44,566 nt of DNA from Phycisphaeraceae bacterium (GCA_002686995.1 NYZC01000102.1:1-44566), one strand, 5' to 3'. Numbered from the stretch's first letter, positions 26,353 through 35,041 are shown. A program made the numbers and translations. Notes: generated by a model from the letters alone, not told the origin.

Positions 26353-27708
26353 TCAGCTTGATTGCTGCGTCGCCAGGTCCGGATCGCAGTCGGCCAGCCA
26401 TTCATCGGTAAGGAACTTGCCCAGCAGGAAGTGCTTGCGGTCGGGATAGAAGAGGATGCGCTCGTTGTCGTCCTCGAGCAGGCTGGGATAGGAGCCGGCG
26501 TCGCGCCGCCCGGCGACGCCGATGGGTGCGCCATCCGTGTTGATCAGCACTTTGGGCGGGCCGAATCGCAGGCCGCGCGCGGGGTGTGCCTCGTCTTCGC
26601 GTCCGATGCTCGCGAACGCGGGCCAGCGGTTCTCGCGCCAGCATTCGAAGCGGCACGGAAAGTGCCCGCCGTTGGCGTCACCGTTGTTGTTGCAGTAGAG
26701 CAGCAGAAAGCGACCATCGCGCATCCGGTAGAGCGGCGCCGGGGTGACGGGGTGCAGCATCAGGGGCCCCCCGTGATCCCGGTAGACCGGGGCAGGCGGA
26801 CTCCATGTCCGGCTGCGATCGTTCGACATCGAGAACGACAGGAAGCCGGCGTCGGTCCGCATGACGCAGTAGAAACGTCCGTCGGAAAGCTCGACCAGCG
26901 CCGGCTCCTCGCAGAACGACTCCTTCGGATCGATGGCGCTCGGCACGCGCAGGCCGCGCGCGCTTTCCGGGAACGTCGTCGTGGTCAGAAGCGCAGGGTC
27001 GCGCTCCGTCAGGATGTTGTCGAACCGCATGAAATAGGATTCGCTGCCGGGACCGGCGGGGGAGTGCGCCGAATTCCAGCAGGTGAACGGCGCGATGATC
27101 TCGTCAAGGTCGGTGCGCAGCGGTGTCTGCCAGATGATCCAGGAGACGGGGATCGCCTGGTCCGGGTTGTCGCCGCACGTTCTTTGCAGGGGGATCTCGT
27201 AGCGATCGTCGCTCCAGGTGACGCCGTCGTCGTCGCTGTACCGGCAGAGCAGCGCGCCGCTGATGTCATATCGAAAGTCCGCGACGCCCGTGCATTTCCA
27301 GTAGAAGCAATAGACGCGGCCCATCTCGGGCACCACCACCGGAAAGCCCCACGAAGCCATCCCCGCGTGGTCCTTCGCGGCTTCATCGCTCAACGCGGCG
27401 GCGCGCCACACGCGGTCACGGTTGATCGGCGCCCGAAAGTTCGGATCCATTTCGGTCGCACGGCCGTCGACGATCGCGGGCGCCGTCCACGTGCGACCGC
27501 GGTCGGTCGAACGCGCCACGACCACGGACTGGTTGGGCTGCCCCTCGTCGGCGCCCATCGTCCAGAAGGCAAGCCACGCGCCGCCCGGGGCCTTCACCAC
27601 GAGCAAGTGCTGGTTGGCGGAGTCGTGCCCGTTCTCGCTGTCGGGGAGGTAGACGACCAGGTCGGGGCCGGTCCGTTTCCATTCTTCGGCGTACGCAATC
27701 TGTCCCAT
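26353..27708 (-). CDS. BNR/sialidase-like propeller protein
   Basis: A 451-residue protein without signal peptide. Asp boxes appear as ARSTDRGRTWTAP, RYSDDDGVTWSDD and a degenerate SMSNDRSRTWSPP, the hallmark of sialidase-type propellers. Cysteine is frequent for a propeller (for example CFYWKC, FPCRFECW). It is more distant from the other two BNR proteins of the window than those are from each other. It ends four bases from the convergent FG-GAP/thioredoxin gene. The ATG has no ribosome site, but TAGAAT stands six bases before it (27715-27720), suggesting a leaderless message. Substrate and catalytic activity are unknown. Confidence 0.65.
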   Translation of the reverse strand: MGQIAYAEEWKRTGPDLVVYLPDSENGHDSANQHLLVVKAPGGAWLAFWTMGADEGQPNQSVVVARSTDRGRTWTAPAIVDGRATEMDPNFRAPINRDRVWRAAALSDEAAKDHAGMASWGFPVVVPEMGRVYCFYWKCTGVADFRYDISGALLCRYSDDDGVTWSDDRYEIPLQRTCGDNPDQAIPVSWIIWQTPLRTDLDEIIAPFTCWNSAHSPAGPGSESYFMRFDNILTERDPALLTTTTFPESARGLRVPSAIDPKESFCEEPALVELSDGRFYCVMRTDAGFLSFSMSNDRSRTWSPPAPVYRDHGGPLMLHPVTPAPLYRMRDGRFLLLYCNNNGDANGGHFPCRFECWRENRWPAFASIGREDEAHPARGLRFGPPKVLINTDGAPIGVAGRRDAGSYPSLLEDDNERILFYPDRKHFLLGKFLTDEWLADCDPDLATQQSS

Positions 27709-27848
27709 GAATCCATTCTAATCGAGATGCCTCCAACTGAACTCGACAGCACCTGGCTTCACATCCATCGTGCTGTCTTCTCCGTGGCTTCGCGTCTTCG
27801 TGAGAGGCCTTCCCGGGATTGGGTTGCAGGTCTGCCGCGGCCTGCTGG

Positions 27849-29876
27849 TTAACCGCGATTCCATTCCAGAACGATCGCGGTGAAATCCAGCGCCTTCAGC
27901 TCGGTGTTCAGCACCAGGTGCAGTCCAGCGTCCGATTCGGTCATGCTGGCGGGCCGAACGTCGCGCCACCGGCCGTCCTCATCGGGCATGAGCACGCGGG
28001 CGGGCAGGCCGTCGTCCGACGACAGCGTGATGGAGATGGAGGGCCAGTCATCCGTCTCGAGGTTCGCGATCCCCACGACCGTGTAGCCGTCGTAGTCGCG
28101 TCGGACGGGAACCATCCAGGTCGCGTCGCCATCGACGGTCAGTTCTACAGGGCCTCGGCTCAGCCATCGGACGACGTCCTGCATCTGCCGGCGACGATGC
28201 CAGTTCATGAAGTAGACGTCGGTCCCGTCAGAGAGGTCGCAGGCGTAGGTCGCCACGCGGCCGCCGCGCTCGTTCTCGTACTGGACCATCGCCGGGCGAA
28301 TGGGCCGACGGTCCATGTCCACGAACTGCGAGATGACCTGCGCGCCGTCGCAGGGTGTGATGCCGCAGGAGTTCCGAGCCACCCTGAGCGTGTCCAGCGC
28401 CATGTAGGAATCAGTTGGACCGCCCGATTCATCGACGTACGCTTCCGCGACGATCGGCGTCTTTGCAGACTCGAGCACGTCCGATGGCTCGACACCTGTC
28501 AGCAATCCAAACCCCAGGTCGTGCAGCACCTTCAGCGCGCTGGCATCGACGAGCAGTCCGTTGGCAAGCATCGCGGAGATCGTCTCGTGATCGAGGGCGC
28601 GCAGCGCCTGGCCGGTGGTGCAGCAGACGATGGAGGGATTCCAGATGACCGGGACTCCGCTGCCCTGCAGCGGCGCCGCCCATCCGTCGCCGTCGCCGAG
28701 TCGCAGTAATCGGGACATGTCGTCCCCGGGGCGCAATTGCTTGTGATCAGCGGTCCTCGGATCGAAGAGCACCTGGATCCCGCGCGGTTTGCCGCCCGGA
28801 CCGCATCGATCGGACAGCGCGTGCAGAAACGGCTTGACCCCGCGCAGCATCGGGCCGTACCGCCGATCCACGGCGAGCGGCGTGCCGAGGTGATCGAAGA
28901 GGTTCATCGTGATCGACGAGTGGCCGAACAGTTGCGAAAGTCCCAGCTCGAGGCGCGTGAAGCGTGCCGACTTCGCGTACGGCGTGTACGGGTAGTTTTC
29001 CAGCTCCGGGCATATCCTCGTGTCGGGCGGCAGGCAGGCCAGCTCCTTCTGATGGTCTCTCCGGTCGGGCAGCAGGCCGTCGGCCCTGACCTCGCAGTAT
29101 GGGCTGAAGCTGGGGCGTGCCACCGGCTCGTGCGGACCGGCGAGCGCCTTCAGCGCTCGCGGCCACCACCGGCCGTCCAGCGATTCGCTGCACATCAGGC
29201 CCAGCCGGGTCGAGGGGCTCACTTCGTGCACGGCGCGGGCGACGCGGCCCGCCGTCTCGACCATCGCCTCGCCGAGCAGTTCGAACCAGGCGGCGCGGAT
29301 CGGATCCGGCGGTCCCGGTCGGAGCAAGCGCGCCACGAGCGCTTCGCGGTCAATGGGCTCACCGACCGCATCGGACAGCGCGGCCATGTGGTCGGGGCAG
29401 TAGCACCCCCATTCGACCGGCTCGTGGTTGAAGGTGCGGTAGTCGTCCTCCAGCCAGAGGATGTGCGGCTTCGTCGAGGCGTAGAGGGCGTACGCCTCGA
29501 CCAGCCAGGTCTGCCAGGCTTCGGAAAGCGGACAGGCGCATGCCCTGCACTGCGCCCCCGATTCATCGACCATCCATCGCATTGCCGGGTGGACGTCCCG
29601 CATGTCCCGACGGCGATCCGCGTGGTTCAGCGTGACCCAAGGGTTGACCGACGAGGCAATGCCGTGATCCGCCGTGGCGATGCGCGCCTCGTCGAGCCAG
29701 GGAAGGTAGGCCTTGATCGTGTCGAGTGGTGTCAGCCCGTGATTGAAATGCTCGACGTCGACCTTCCAGATCACCTCGTCGATGTCGTGGGCGCGACAAT
29801 ATTCGACCGTCTCCGCGATGTCCTTCGCGGCGCGCCACGGCGACAGGCAGCGACGGAGCATGTAGTGGGCCGGCAT
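27849..29876 (-). CDS. Glycoside-hydrolase-like barrel protein
   Basis: A 675-residue protein with no signal peptide. The first ~380 residues look like a TIM barrel of the GH-like type: VIWKVDVEHFNHGL, SSVNPWVTLNHA, then LWLEDDYRTF (E143, D144, D145) followed by GCYCPDHM (C158, C160), comparable with the D-x-E-x-Y plus C-x-C sites of other barrels in the window. A second cysteine group CRACACP is at 110-116. The C-terminal part (~580-675: VELTVDGDATWMVPVRR, SISITLSSDDGLPARVLMP) looks like a beta-sandwich, as in GH42-type enzymes. The ATG at 29876 is preferred because upstream codons overlap the preceding gene. It lies 25 bp after that gene and is probably co-transcribed with it. Confidence 0.65.
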   Translation of the reverse strand: MPAHYMLRRCLSPWRAAKDIAETVEYCRAHDIDEVIWKVDVEHFNHGLTPLDTIKAYLPWLDEARIATADHGIASSVNPWVTLNHADRRRDMRDVHPAMRWMVDESGAQCRACACPLSEAWQTWLVEAYALYASTKPHILWLEDDYRTFNHEPVEWGCYCPDHMAALSDAVGEPIDREALVARLLRPGPPDPIRAAWFELLGEAMVETAGRVARAVHEVSPSTRLGLMCSESLDGRWWPRALKALAGPHEPVARPSFSPYCEVRADGLLPDRRDHQKELACLPPDTRICPELENYPYTPYAKSARFTRLELGLSQLFGHSSITMNLFDHLGTPLAVDRRYGPMLRGVKPFLHALSDRCGPGGKPRGIQVLFDPRTADHKQLRPGDDMSRLLRLGDGDGWAAPLQGSGVPVIWNPSIVCCTTGQALRALDHETISAMLANGLLVDASALKVLHDLGFGLLTGVEPSDVLESAKTPIVAEAYVDESGGPTDSYMALDTLRVARNSCGITPCDGAQVISQFVDMDRRPIRPAMVQYENERGGRVATYACDLSDGTDVYFMNWHRRRQMQDVVRWLSRGPVELTVDGDATWMVPVRRDYDGYTVVGIANLETDDWPSISITLSSDDGLPARVLMPDEDGRWRDVRPASMTESDAGLHLVLNTELKALDFTAIVLEWNRG

Positions 29877-29901
29877 GGGGTCTCGGGTTCCGGGTCGCTC
29901 G

Positions 29902-30465
29902 TCATTCGGCGGCGTTCTGCGTCTCGACGTGCGCCCTGGTTCCATGGCCGATGCACTCGATGACGGCGACCAGGGCGTCATCGAGCACGCGGTGGAGCGC
30001 GTCGAGCAGCTCGTCCTGCGTCGCGATGTCCCCGAAGACGAACACGTATGTCGGCACGCGAAGTCGCCGGTCGATCCGTTCGATCATCGCGCGCTGCTCG
30101 ATGCTCAGGCAATAGGTGTAGTTGATCAGCTCCTCGTAACCGGGATGAGCCTCGACGAGGATCGAGATCATCAGCGTCGGCACGTCGTCGCTCTTGCCCT
30201 GCTCGACCACTTCGATACCGGCCTCGGTGAGCCGCTTGTGGATATGGCCCATGGCTCGGCTGGTCGTGAATCCGGCTTTTCGAAGGGCGTCGTCGTCGGC
30301 CTCGAACGCGACGCTCAGCTTCCTGATCCGAGCCAGCGACACGAGCTCGTCGCTGATCTCCGGGCGCGGCGGCACGAAAGGGCCCGCCAGGCAGGCCCAG
30401 CCGATGAGCGTCACGGCAGGGATCGCCACGAGCAGTGATCTCGATTTCGTTCGCCAGGGCCTCAT
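29902..30465 (-). CDS. Small exported protein of unknown function
   Basis: A 187-residue protein with an N-terminal signal or anchor (SLLVAIPAVTLIGWACLAG); the cysteine there does not fit a standard lipobox well. The rest is a soluble alpha/beta domain (KLSVAFEADDDALRKAG, VPTLMISILVEAHPGYEEL, VPTYVFVFGDIATQDELLDA) with no family I recognise. GGAG about eight bases before the ATG supports the start. It precedes the GH-like barrel gene by 25 bp and probably heads that two-gene unit. Confidence 0.6.
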   Translation of the reverse strand: MRPWRTKSRSLLVAIPAVTLIGWACLAGPFVPPRPEISDELVSLARIRKLSVAFEADDDALRKAGFTTSRAMGHIHKRLTEAGIEVVEQGKSDDVPTLMISILVEAHPGYEELINYTYCLSIEQRAMIERIDRRLRVPTYVFVFGDIATQDELLDALHRVLDDALVAVIECIGHGTRAHVETQNAAE

Positions 30466-30602
30466 GACCGGGTCTCCGGATTGGCAGTTCGAGTCTTCCG
30501 ACGGGCATCATATCCTCGGGGTCACACCGGGATGGTGACGTCGCAAAACAGCCCATCTTCCCACCTTGGCCTGTCATTTTGGCGGATCGATCGATCTCTC
30601 GG
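30466..30602. other. Divergent intergenic region
   Basis: Between the small exported protein and the PEP-CTERM promoter. I see no coding frame or repeat here; it must hold the promoter of the - strand unit, but no box stands out. Confidence 0.4.
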
Positions 30603-30631
30603 TTGACGGCCCTTCTGAATAAGGGTATCAT
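30603..30631 (+). promoter_or_regulatory. Sigma-70-type promoter of the PEP-CTERM gene
   Basis: TTGACG (30603-30608), a 17-nt spacer, and TATCAT (30626-30631): a near-consensus housekeeping promoter. Transcription should begin near 30638, giving a ~124-nt leader. The leader contains a CTCCCG-TC-CGGGAG hairpin around 30692-30705 and ends in an AAAGGA ribosome site before ATG 30762. Confidence 0.75.
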
Positions 30632-30761
30632 TCAGGCCAGTACGGCGAGGTGAAAGCGGCACAGCATTGGAGGGCGATTCACTTTTAGTATGGCTCCCGT
30701 CCGGGAGAAATGATCTCTATTGCGGTATCTGACTTCGAAGATCTGAAAAGAAAGGACACAC

Positions 30762-31574
30762 ATGAGACGCGCTAGCTTGATGATGACCGCCCTGGCGGTC
30801 GGCCTGATGGTGACCGGCTCCGCCTGGGGCGTGCACACGTTCCAGAAGATGGAGAACTTCAGCAGTGATCCCGGCTGGGACGCGACCGGCAACACGCCGG
30901 GCGACGGCCTCGGGCAGGACTTCGGGTTCTCGAACACGAACAATGCCGGTGCTGCGGCAGGTGAAGCCGGCGGCATCATCGGACGAACCGGAACGTCAGG
31001 CAGCAACCCCTCCGCCCCGGTCGCGTATTATGCCGCCGATCTCGGTGGAACCATCGACTTCAATCACCCCTTCTCGGCGAGCGGCAGGATTTTCCTGCAG
31101 GACCAGGCAAATACGACGAACGCCTTCCTCGGTTTCTTCGATTCCAACAATGCCTGCTTCAGCTCCCAGTGCAGCGGCCCCTCGGTTGCCGGCTGGCTGG
31201 TCGACTTTGCTTCGACCTACATGGTGTGGGATGGCCCCGGAGGAGGATCCTGGGAAAAGAGCGCCGGATTCCCCACGACCGAGAGAGGCTTGCTGGATTG
31301 GTCATTCTCCTATGACCCCGATGCAGGCACCAACGGAGAGATCTCCGGAACCCTTGGCACGATCGTCGTCGCCCCGACTGACATCAGCGCATTCGTACGA
31401 GGCAGTGGCGCGACCTTCGACCGTTTCGGCATTGCCGGTGGCACGGACACGAACTTTGGTAGCACCGGCCCGGCCTACATCGACGACGTCACCTACACCG
31501 CGATCCCCGAGCCGGCGATCGCGGGCCTTCTGGCCTGTGGCGGCCTGATGCTGTTCCGGCGCCGTCGGGCGTAA
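30762..31574 (+). CDS. PEP-CTERM sorting-domain protein
   Basis: A 270-residue exported protein. The signal peptide is MRRASLMMTALAVGLMVTGS, cleaved around AWG. The body is a Gly/Asn/Ser-rich beta domain (ENFSSDPGWDATGNTPGDGL..., IDDVTYTAIPEP), compatible with a concanavalin-type sandwich. The C-terminus IPEPAIAGLLACGGLMLFRR followed by RRA is a textbook PEP-CTERM tail: PEP box, transmembrane helix and arginine cluster, recognised by an exosortase for sorting to the cell surface or matrix. No exosortase is in the window. The gene stands alone with its own promoter, an AAAGGA ribosome site and a strong terminator 28 bp after its stop. Confidence 0.85.
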   Translation: MRRASLMMTALAVGLMVTGSAWGVHTFQKMENFSSDPGWDATGNTPGDGLGQDFGFSNTNNAGAAAGEAGGIIGRTGTSGSNPSAPVAYYAADLGGTIDFNHPFSASGRIFLQDQANTTNAFLGFFDSNNACFSSQCSGPSVAGWLVDFASTYMVWDGPGGGSWEKSAGFPTTERGLLDWSFSYDPDAGTNGEISGTLGTIVVAPTDISAFVRGSGATFDRFGIAGGTDTNFGSTGPAYIDDVTYTAIPEPAIAGLLACGGLMLFRRRRA

Positions 31575-31601
31575 TGACCTGACTTGACAGAAAGATCAAA
31601 G

Positions 31602-31637
31602 ACGGCGCGGCGCTTCGGCCCGCGCCGTTTTTTTTTT
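31602..31637 (+). terminator. Rho-independent terminator
   Basis: ACGGCGCGG (31602-31610) pairs perfectly with CCGCGCCGT (31620-31628); the loop includes a GC-TTCG-GC tetraloop hairpin, and ten T follow (31628-31637). It is the clearest intrinsic terminator in the window and serves the PEP-CTERM gene. Confidence 0.9.
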
Positions 31638-31661
31638 ATGCGCCGTATGTGGGTGTGGCGC

Positions 31662-31689
31662 CTGGAGGGCCGAGCTCCCGCGAGGCCGC
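31662..31689 (+). repeat. REP element, copy 1
   Basis: 28 bp beginning CTGGAGGGCCGAGCTCCCGC, identical to the REPs that flank the RAYT gene at 34464-34940. A less conserved tail (GGAC-CACC, then CTTCGGC) follows, as in copy at 35014. It forms a convergent pair with the inverted copy at 31805-31832. Confidence 0.75.
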
Positions 31690-31788
31690 CACCTGCGAGG
31701 ACGGACACACCCTTCGGCGTCGCCGGACGCGAGGCGATGGAGGTCGGCGTGCGCTCGGGCGAAGTCCAGCTCGGACCGTAGCGGTGAG

Positions 31789-33507
31789 TCAGTCTTCTGA
31801 GTTTGCGGCCTCGCGGGAGCTCGGCCCTCCAGCCCGTCGCAGGTGCTGCGCCGCCTCGTCCGACTTGCCCTGCGCCTCCAGCGCCCGGGCGAGGTCGGCG
31901 TGCGCCCGGGCCAGGTCCGGATCGATCGCCAGCGCGCGGCGCAAGGTGCTTACCGCCTCGTCCAGCTCACCTTTCAGCGTCAATGCCAGGCCGAGATTGT
32001 CCAGCGCCCCCGCGTTGTCGGGTCGGATCCCCAGGGCGGCACGAAAATGCCCGATCGCCTCGTCGAGGCGGCCCTCGTCCAGCCGAACGATGCCCATGTT
32101 GTTGCGCGCGTCGAAATGATGGGGACTGACCCTCAAGGCCCGCTGGAACAGCTCGACCGCCTCGTTCACGCGACCTTTCCGTGCCACGAGCATGCCCAGG
32201 TTGCTCATCGCATCCGCATGTTCCGGCTCCAGATCCAGCGCCTGGCGATACAGTGTTTCGGCCTCCCTGTTTCGTCCCTTGCTCTGCATGAGCACCGCCT
32301 GGCCGAACAGGTCCTTCCCGCTGCTCGACTGCTTCTTCAGCGCCTGCTCTCGCCGGCGCTGCAGCGTGTCGCGCGCCGCGTCGCCTATTGGCGGCGTCCA
32401 TCCCAGATGCGCCAGCCGATCCGCCAGCGCCCGCGCCACGACGACGTTGCCCAACGGATTGAAATGACCCGAGTACGCGCTGCGCGCCTCCCGATCCGAT
32501 AGCGCGTCGAAGATCGGATCGAGGTCAACAAACGCATAGCCGATCGGGTCCGACCAGGCCTTCAGGTCATCGCGCACGGGCATCTCCGATTCCCCGTACG
32601 CCTTCTCCGGAATGAACATCACCAGCATCCTCGCCCCGCAATCGGCAATATCTTGCTGCATCTGCTGCAGGATCGCCTTGACCAGCGCGGATCGCTCCGA
32701 CCGGTACTGCGGGGACGCCTGCTCTCGAGTGGTTTGTCGAGCTTGTGATCGCTGACGGTACCAGTGAAGGGCGTAGCTGATCGGGGCGCGGTGCGCGTGC
32801 TGCGCCAGGATCTGCTCGGGCGTCGGCACCGGCACGTTGGTCAGCTCGAGCTGATCGTCGCGAAGCTCGAACCGCGGCTTGGCGAACTCGCGAAAGCTCA
32901 GCAGCGCCCGGTCTGCATCCAGCTCGTAGAAACCGACGATCACGACATCCGGGTCGTACCGGACGCCTTCGTCCTGCAGCATGATCAGCTGCTGATCGAT
33001 GCCGTAGCCGAACACGCCGAGGTTGACCACATCCCATCCGCCGATCGCTTCCTCGAGCACGAACGGCCAGATCTCCTCGTCTTCACCGTCGAAACCGAAC
33101 GTGTACGAGTCACCGATCGCCACGATTCGCTTGCGGCCTGCAGGTTTCTCATACGGGATCTCGCGCATGCTGCGCAGACCTCTGGAGTTCGTCGATACCG
33201 GAGGATGATCGCCGACCTCGACCTTCGCGAGATTCGCGATGGGCACCCATCCGAGCCGCGGGTGGTATCGACCCATCCCGTGGACCAGGGGCTGATCGCC
33301 GTCGTTCCGCGATGCGCGTTGTCGCGATTCCAGCCAACGGTTGCGATACATCTCGCTGCGCCTGCCGTATGCAGCGAACACCGGCGTGCCGCTCACCGCG
33401 TAGTAGACGCGCGCCAGTCCTTCGACGAGCAGCAGCGCCACCAGCAGGGCGCCGATTGATAATCCGATCTTCCGGGTCATGCGGTTGCGGGAAGAGGTCG
33501 ATGGCAA
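31789..33507 (-). CDS. Membrane-anchored SGNH/GDSL-type hydrolase with TPR repeats
   Basis: A 572-residue protein. Residues ~11-38 are a membrane anchor (IGLSIGALLVALLLVEGLA). An SGNH-like domain spans ~85-370, with IVAIGDSYTFGFD (nucleophile S134) and GHFNPLGN (H348) as the late catalytic block; the usual Asp three residues before the His is not present. Residues ~398-560 hold five TPR units (for example AETLYRQALDLEPEHADAMS). SGNH proteins of this layout often act in cell-surface polysaccharide acylation; that is an inference. The last ~14 residues (AGGPSSREAANSED) and the stop codon lie within and just beyond a REP element (31805-31832), so the native C-terminus has been replaced. An internal ATG (33480) is an alternative start. 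Confidence 0.7.
   Translation of the reverse strand: MPSTSSRNRMTRKIGLSIGALLVALLLVEGLARVYYAVSGTPVFAAYGRRSEMYRNRWLESRQRASRNDGDQPLVHGMGRYHPRLGWVPIANLAKVEVGDHPPVSTNSRGLRSMREIPYEKPAGRKRIVAIGDSYTFGFDGEDEEIWPFVLEEAIGGWDVVNLGVFGYGIDQQLIMLQDEGVRYDPDVVIVGFYELDADRALLSFREFAKPRFELRDDQLELTNVPVPTPEQILAQHAHRAPISYALHWYRQRSQARQTTREQASPQYRSERSALVKAILQQMQQDIADCGARMLVMFIPEKAYGESEMPVRDDLKAWSDPIGYAFVDLDPIFDALSDREARSAYSGHFNPLGNVVVARALADRLAHLGWTPPIGDAARDTLQRRREQALKKQSSSGKDLFGQAVLMQSKGRNREAETLYRQALDLEPEHADAMSNLGMLVARKGRVNEAVELFQRALRVSPHHFDARNNMGIVRLDEGRLDEAIGHFRAALGIRPDNAGALDNLGLALTLKGELDEAVSTLRRALAIDPDLARAHADLARALEAQGKSDEAAQHLRRAGGPSSREAANSED
31805..31832 (-). repeat. REP element, copy 2 (inverted), inside the SGNH-TPR gene
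   Basis: Exact inverted copy of the 28-bp REP at 31662-31689. Read on the - strand it continues AAACTCAG and GACTCACC, as at 34434-34461. It encodes the end of the SGNH-TPR protein. Confidence 0.75.
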
Positions 33508-33511
33508 TCCA

Positions 33512-33540
33512 TTGCCTTAGGACACGGAGCGAGATACCAT
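33512..33540 (+). promoter_or_regulatory. Promoter of the pseudopilin gene, probably leaderless
   Basis: TTGCCT (33512-33517), a 17-nt spacer and TACCAT (33535-33540). The ATG is only seven bases beyond the -10 box, and no Shine-Dalgarno sequence fits in between, so transcription should begin at or next to the start codon. Confidence 0.5.
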
Positions 33541-33547
33541 TATTGTT

Positions 33548-34345
33548 ATGAATTCGCCAGTGCGATACAAACATGTTCGAAGACGTAAGCTGCGATTCAG
33601 TCGACATGAGCGCGCAGGATTCACCCTGATCGAGCTGCTGGTCGTGATCAGCATCATCGCGCTGCTGATCGCCTTGCTTCTGCCGGCGATCAAGAAGGCC
33701 AAGGACGTCGCACAAATGTCCGTGTGCCTGTCCAACCTGCGACAGCAGGGGATCGCCGTGGCCGCCTACCAGTCGGAAAACAATGGTTTCTTCCCGCCGA
33801 GTTTCACGATCATCGGGTTCGACCTCACGTTTGTCTACGAGCGCCTCGAGTATTACGACCTGCCAAAGGTCGGGAACGAACCCGACGCCAGGCGAAACGC
33901 GTGGATCTGTCCAGCCGATCCGCTGGAGGAAAGCAGTTTTTCAAGCACCTCGTGGTGGCACTTCAACGGCTACTACCACGTGGCCGACAACGACGAATAT
34001 CGAACCAGCTACGCCTACAACTCGCCGGAAGGACGCACGACTTTTACGCTGGACGAGCCCTGGGGGCTTTACGATATCACGGACGGATTCCCTCGGAACA
34101 TCACCGCCATCGAACAACCGTCGCGCACGCTGCTGTTCGTCGAGGCGTCGATCAATCCATGCTGGTCGGGCTGGATCTCCGCCGGCGATACGCCGCTCGA
34201 GCTCTTCCCGTTTCACCAGAATGGCCTGGCCGCGACGCTGTCGGCCGTCGACGGGCATGCCGAGGTCTTCTCCGATCTCATACCTACCCACTGGTCGGTG
34301 GCCGCGTTCGGATTGCCGGAATACTGGTATCGCATCGACCAGTAG
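33548..34345 (+). CDS. Type II pseudopilin-like protein (prepilin N-terminal methylation motif)
   Basis: A 265-residue protein with a basic leader of 23 residues ending in G, then [20 protein letters not shown]: the type IV prepilin/pseudopilin signature, cleaved after the glycine and N-methylated by a prepilin peptidase. The C-terminal domain has a H-x11-DGH block ([20 protein letters not shown]), similar to the 'H-x9-DG' ends of the large planctomycete pseudopilin families of the DUF1559 type. These proteins are expanded in planctomycetes; a role in a type II secretion/uptake pilus is possible but unproven. It is divergent from the SGNH-TPR gene over 40 bp. Confidence 0.85.
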   Translation: MNSPVRYKHVRRRKLRFSRHERAGFTLIELLVVISIIALLIALLLPAIKKAKDVAQMSVCLSNLRQQGIAVAAYQSENNGFFPPSFTIIGFDLTFVYERLEYYDLPKVGNEPDARRNAWICPADPLEESSFSSTSWWHFNGYYHVADNDEYRTSYAYNSPEGRTTFTLDEPWGLYDITDGFPRNITAIEQPSRTLLFVEASINPCWSGWISAGDTPLELFPFHQNGLAATLSAVDGHAEVFSDLIPTHWSVAAFGLPEYWYRIDQ

Positions 34346-34380
34346 GAGAAACTGGCTGCGATTCAGATGGTCCCGGTGCG

Positions 34381-34461
34381 CTGGAGGGCGGAACTCCCGC
34401 GACGCCGAGGCGGTGAGTCCGTCTACTGAGTTTGCGGCCTCGCGGGAGCTCGGCCCTCCAG
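34381..34461. repeat. REP pair (BIME-like) at the 3' side of the RAYT gene
   Basis: An imperfect forward REP at 34381-34407 and a perfect inverted REP at 34434-34461 face each other across 26 bp. The inverted copy ends two bases before the RAYT stop codon. Reading outward from the inverted copy, AAACTCAG then GACGGACTCACC is shared with copies at 31805 and, more weakly, at 35014. Confidence 0.75.
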
Positions 34462-34463
34462 GA

Positions 34464-34940
34464 TCAAGGGCCGATCCATTGCAGCAGGTTCAATTCGCCC
34501 TGATATGACCAGTCATCTGTTTCTGCCACCAGACCCGCCCTGACGGGATTCTGGCGTACGTATTCCCATTTTGCCGCGTAGTGTTCCAGGTTTCTCATTT
34601 GCGTATCCCAAAAGTCGGACTGCCAGATCGGCTTTTGAGTCGGTTCGGGCCATTCACGTGTGACCTGGTTTCGCCAATATGACATCCATCCCTTGATTTC
34701 GCGCTCGACGGCACCGGGTGCACAGAAAAAGTGCACGTGATCGGGCATGATCATGTACCGCCCAACGAGCCAGTGATCGGCCTGCGCCCACTTTGTTCTC
34801 ACAAGGTTGTGAACGTCGTCGTTCGCAAGAATGCCCCTGCGGCGCTGGACGCATGCCGTGACAAAGAGAATCGTTGATCTATAGACACGTGCGACAGGCG
34901 GCACATGCGCGGGGTATCTGCGCGTAGGCAGGTCAGTCAT
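34464..34940 (-). CDS. REP-associated tyrosine transposase (RAYT, Y1/IS200-like)
   Basis: A 158-residue single-strand DNA transposase of the Y1 HUH family. The metal site is MPDHVHFF (H68, H70) and the nucleophile is Y127 in WEYVRQNPVRAGLV, the diagnostic RAYT block. RAYTs are domesticated relatives of IS200/IS605 enzymes that nick and join REP palindromes; they are single-copy and do not carry classical IS ends. This one is bounded by inverted REPs at 34434-34461 and 35014-35041, identical over 28 bp, which are its probable substrate, and further REPs lie 3 kb away. All catalytic residues are present, so it may be active. Confidence 0.88.
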   Translation of the reverse strand: MTDLPTRRYPAHVPPVARVYRSTILFVTACVQRRRGILANDDVHNLVRTKWAQADHWLVGRYMIMPDHVHFFCAPGAVEREIKGWMSYWRNQVTREWPEPTQKPIWQSDFWDTQMRNLEHYAAKWEYVRQNPVRAGLVAETDDWSYQGELNLLQWIGP

Positions 34941-35013
34941 GCGCCAAAGTTATCGCGGATGATTGCCAGCTTGGTGGAGATCCACGCACCCATACGAAAA
35001 TCGCACCTTGACC

Positions 35014-35041
35014 CTGGAGGGCCGAGCTCCCGCGAGGCCGC
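35014..35041 (+). repeat. REP element, copy 5, upstream of the RAYT gene
   Basis: 28 bp identical to the REP at 31662-31689, followed by AAACTC, GTAGACC and CACCTTCGGC. With the inverted copy at 34434-34461 it brackets the RAYT gene, starting 73 bp before its ATG. Confidence 0.75.

Noticed and set aside
7521..27708. Calling the BNR proteins true sialidases (neuraminidases)
   Set aside because: Asp boxes define the propeller only; I cannot find the arginine triad and Tyr/Glu pair needed for sialidase catalysis.
31662..35041. CRISPR array made of the repeated 28-mers
   Set aside because: The 28-bp units are in both orientations and unevenly spaced by up to 2.6 kb, with a RAYT gene among them; they are REPs.
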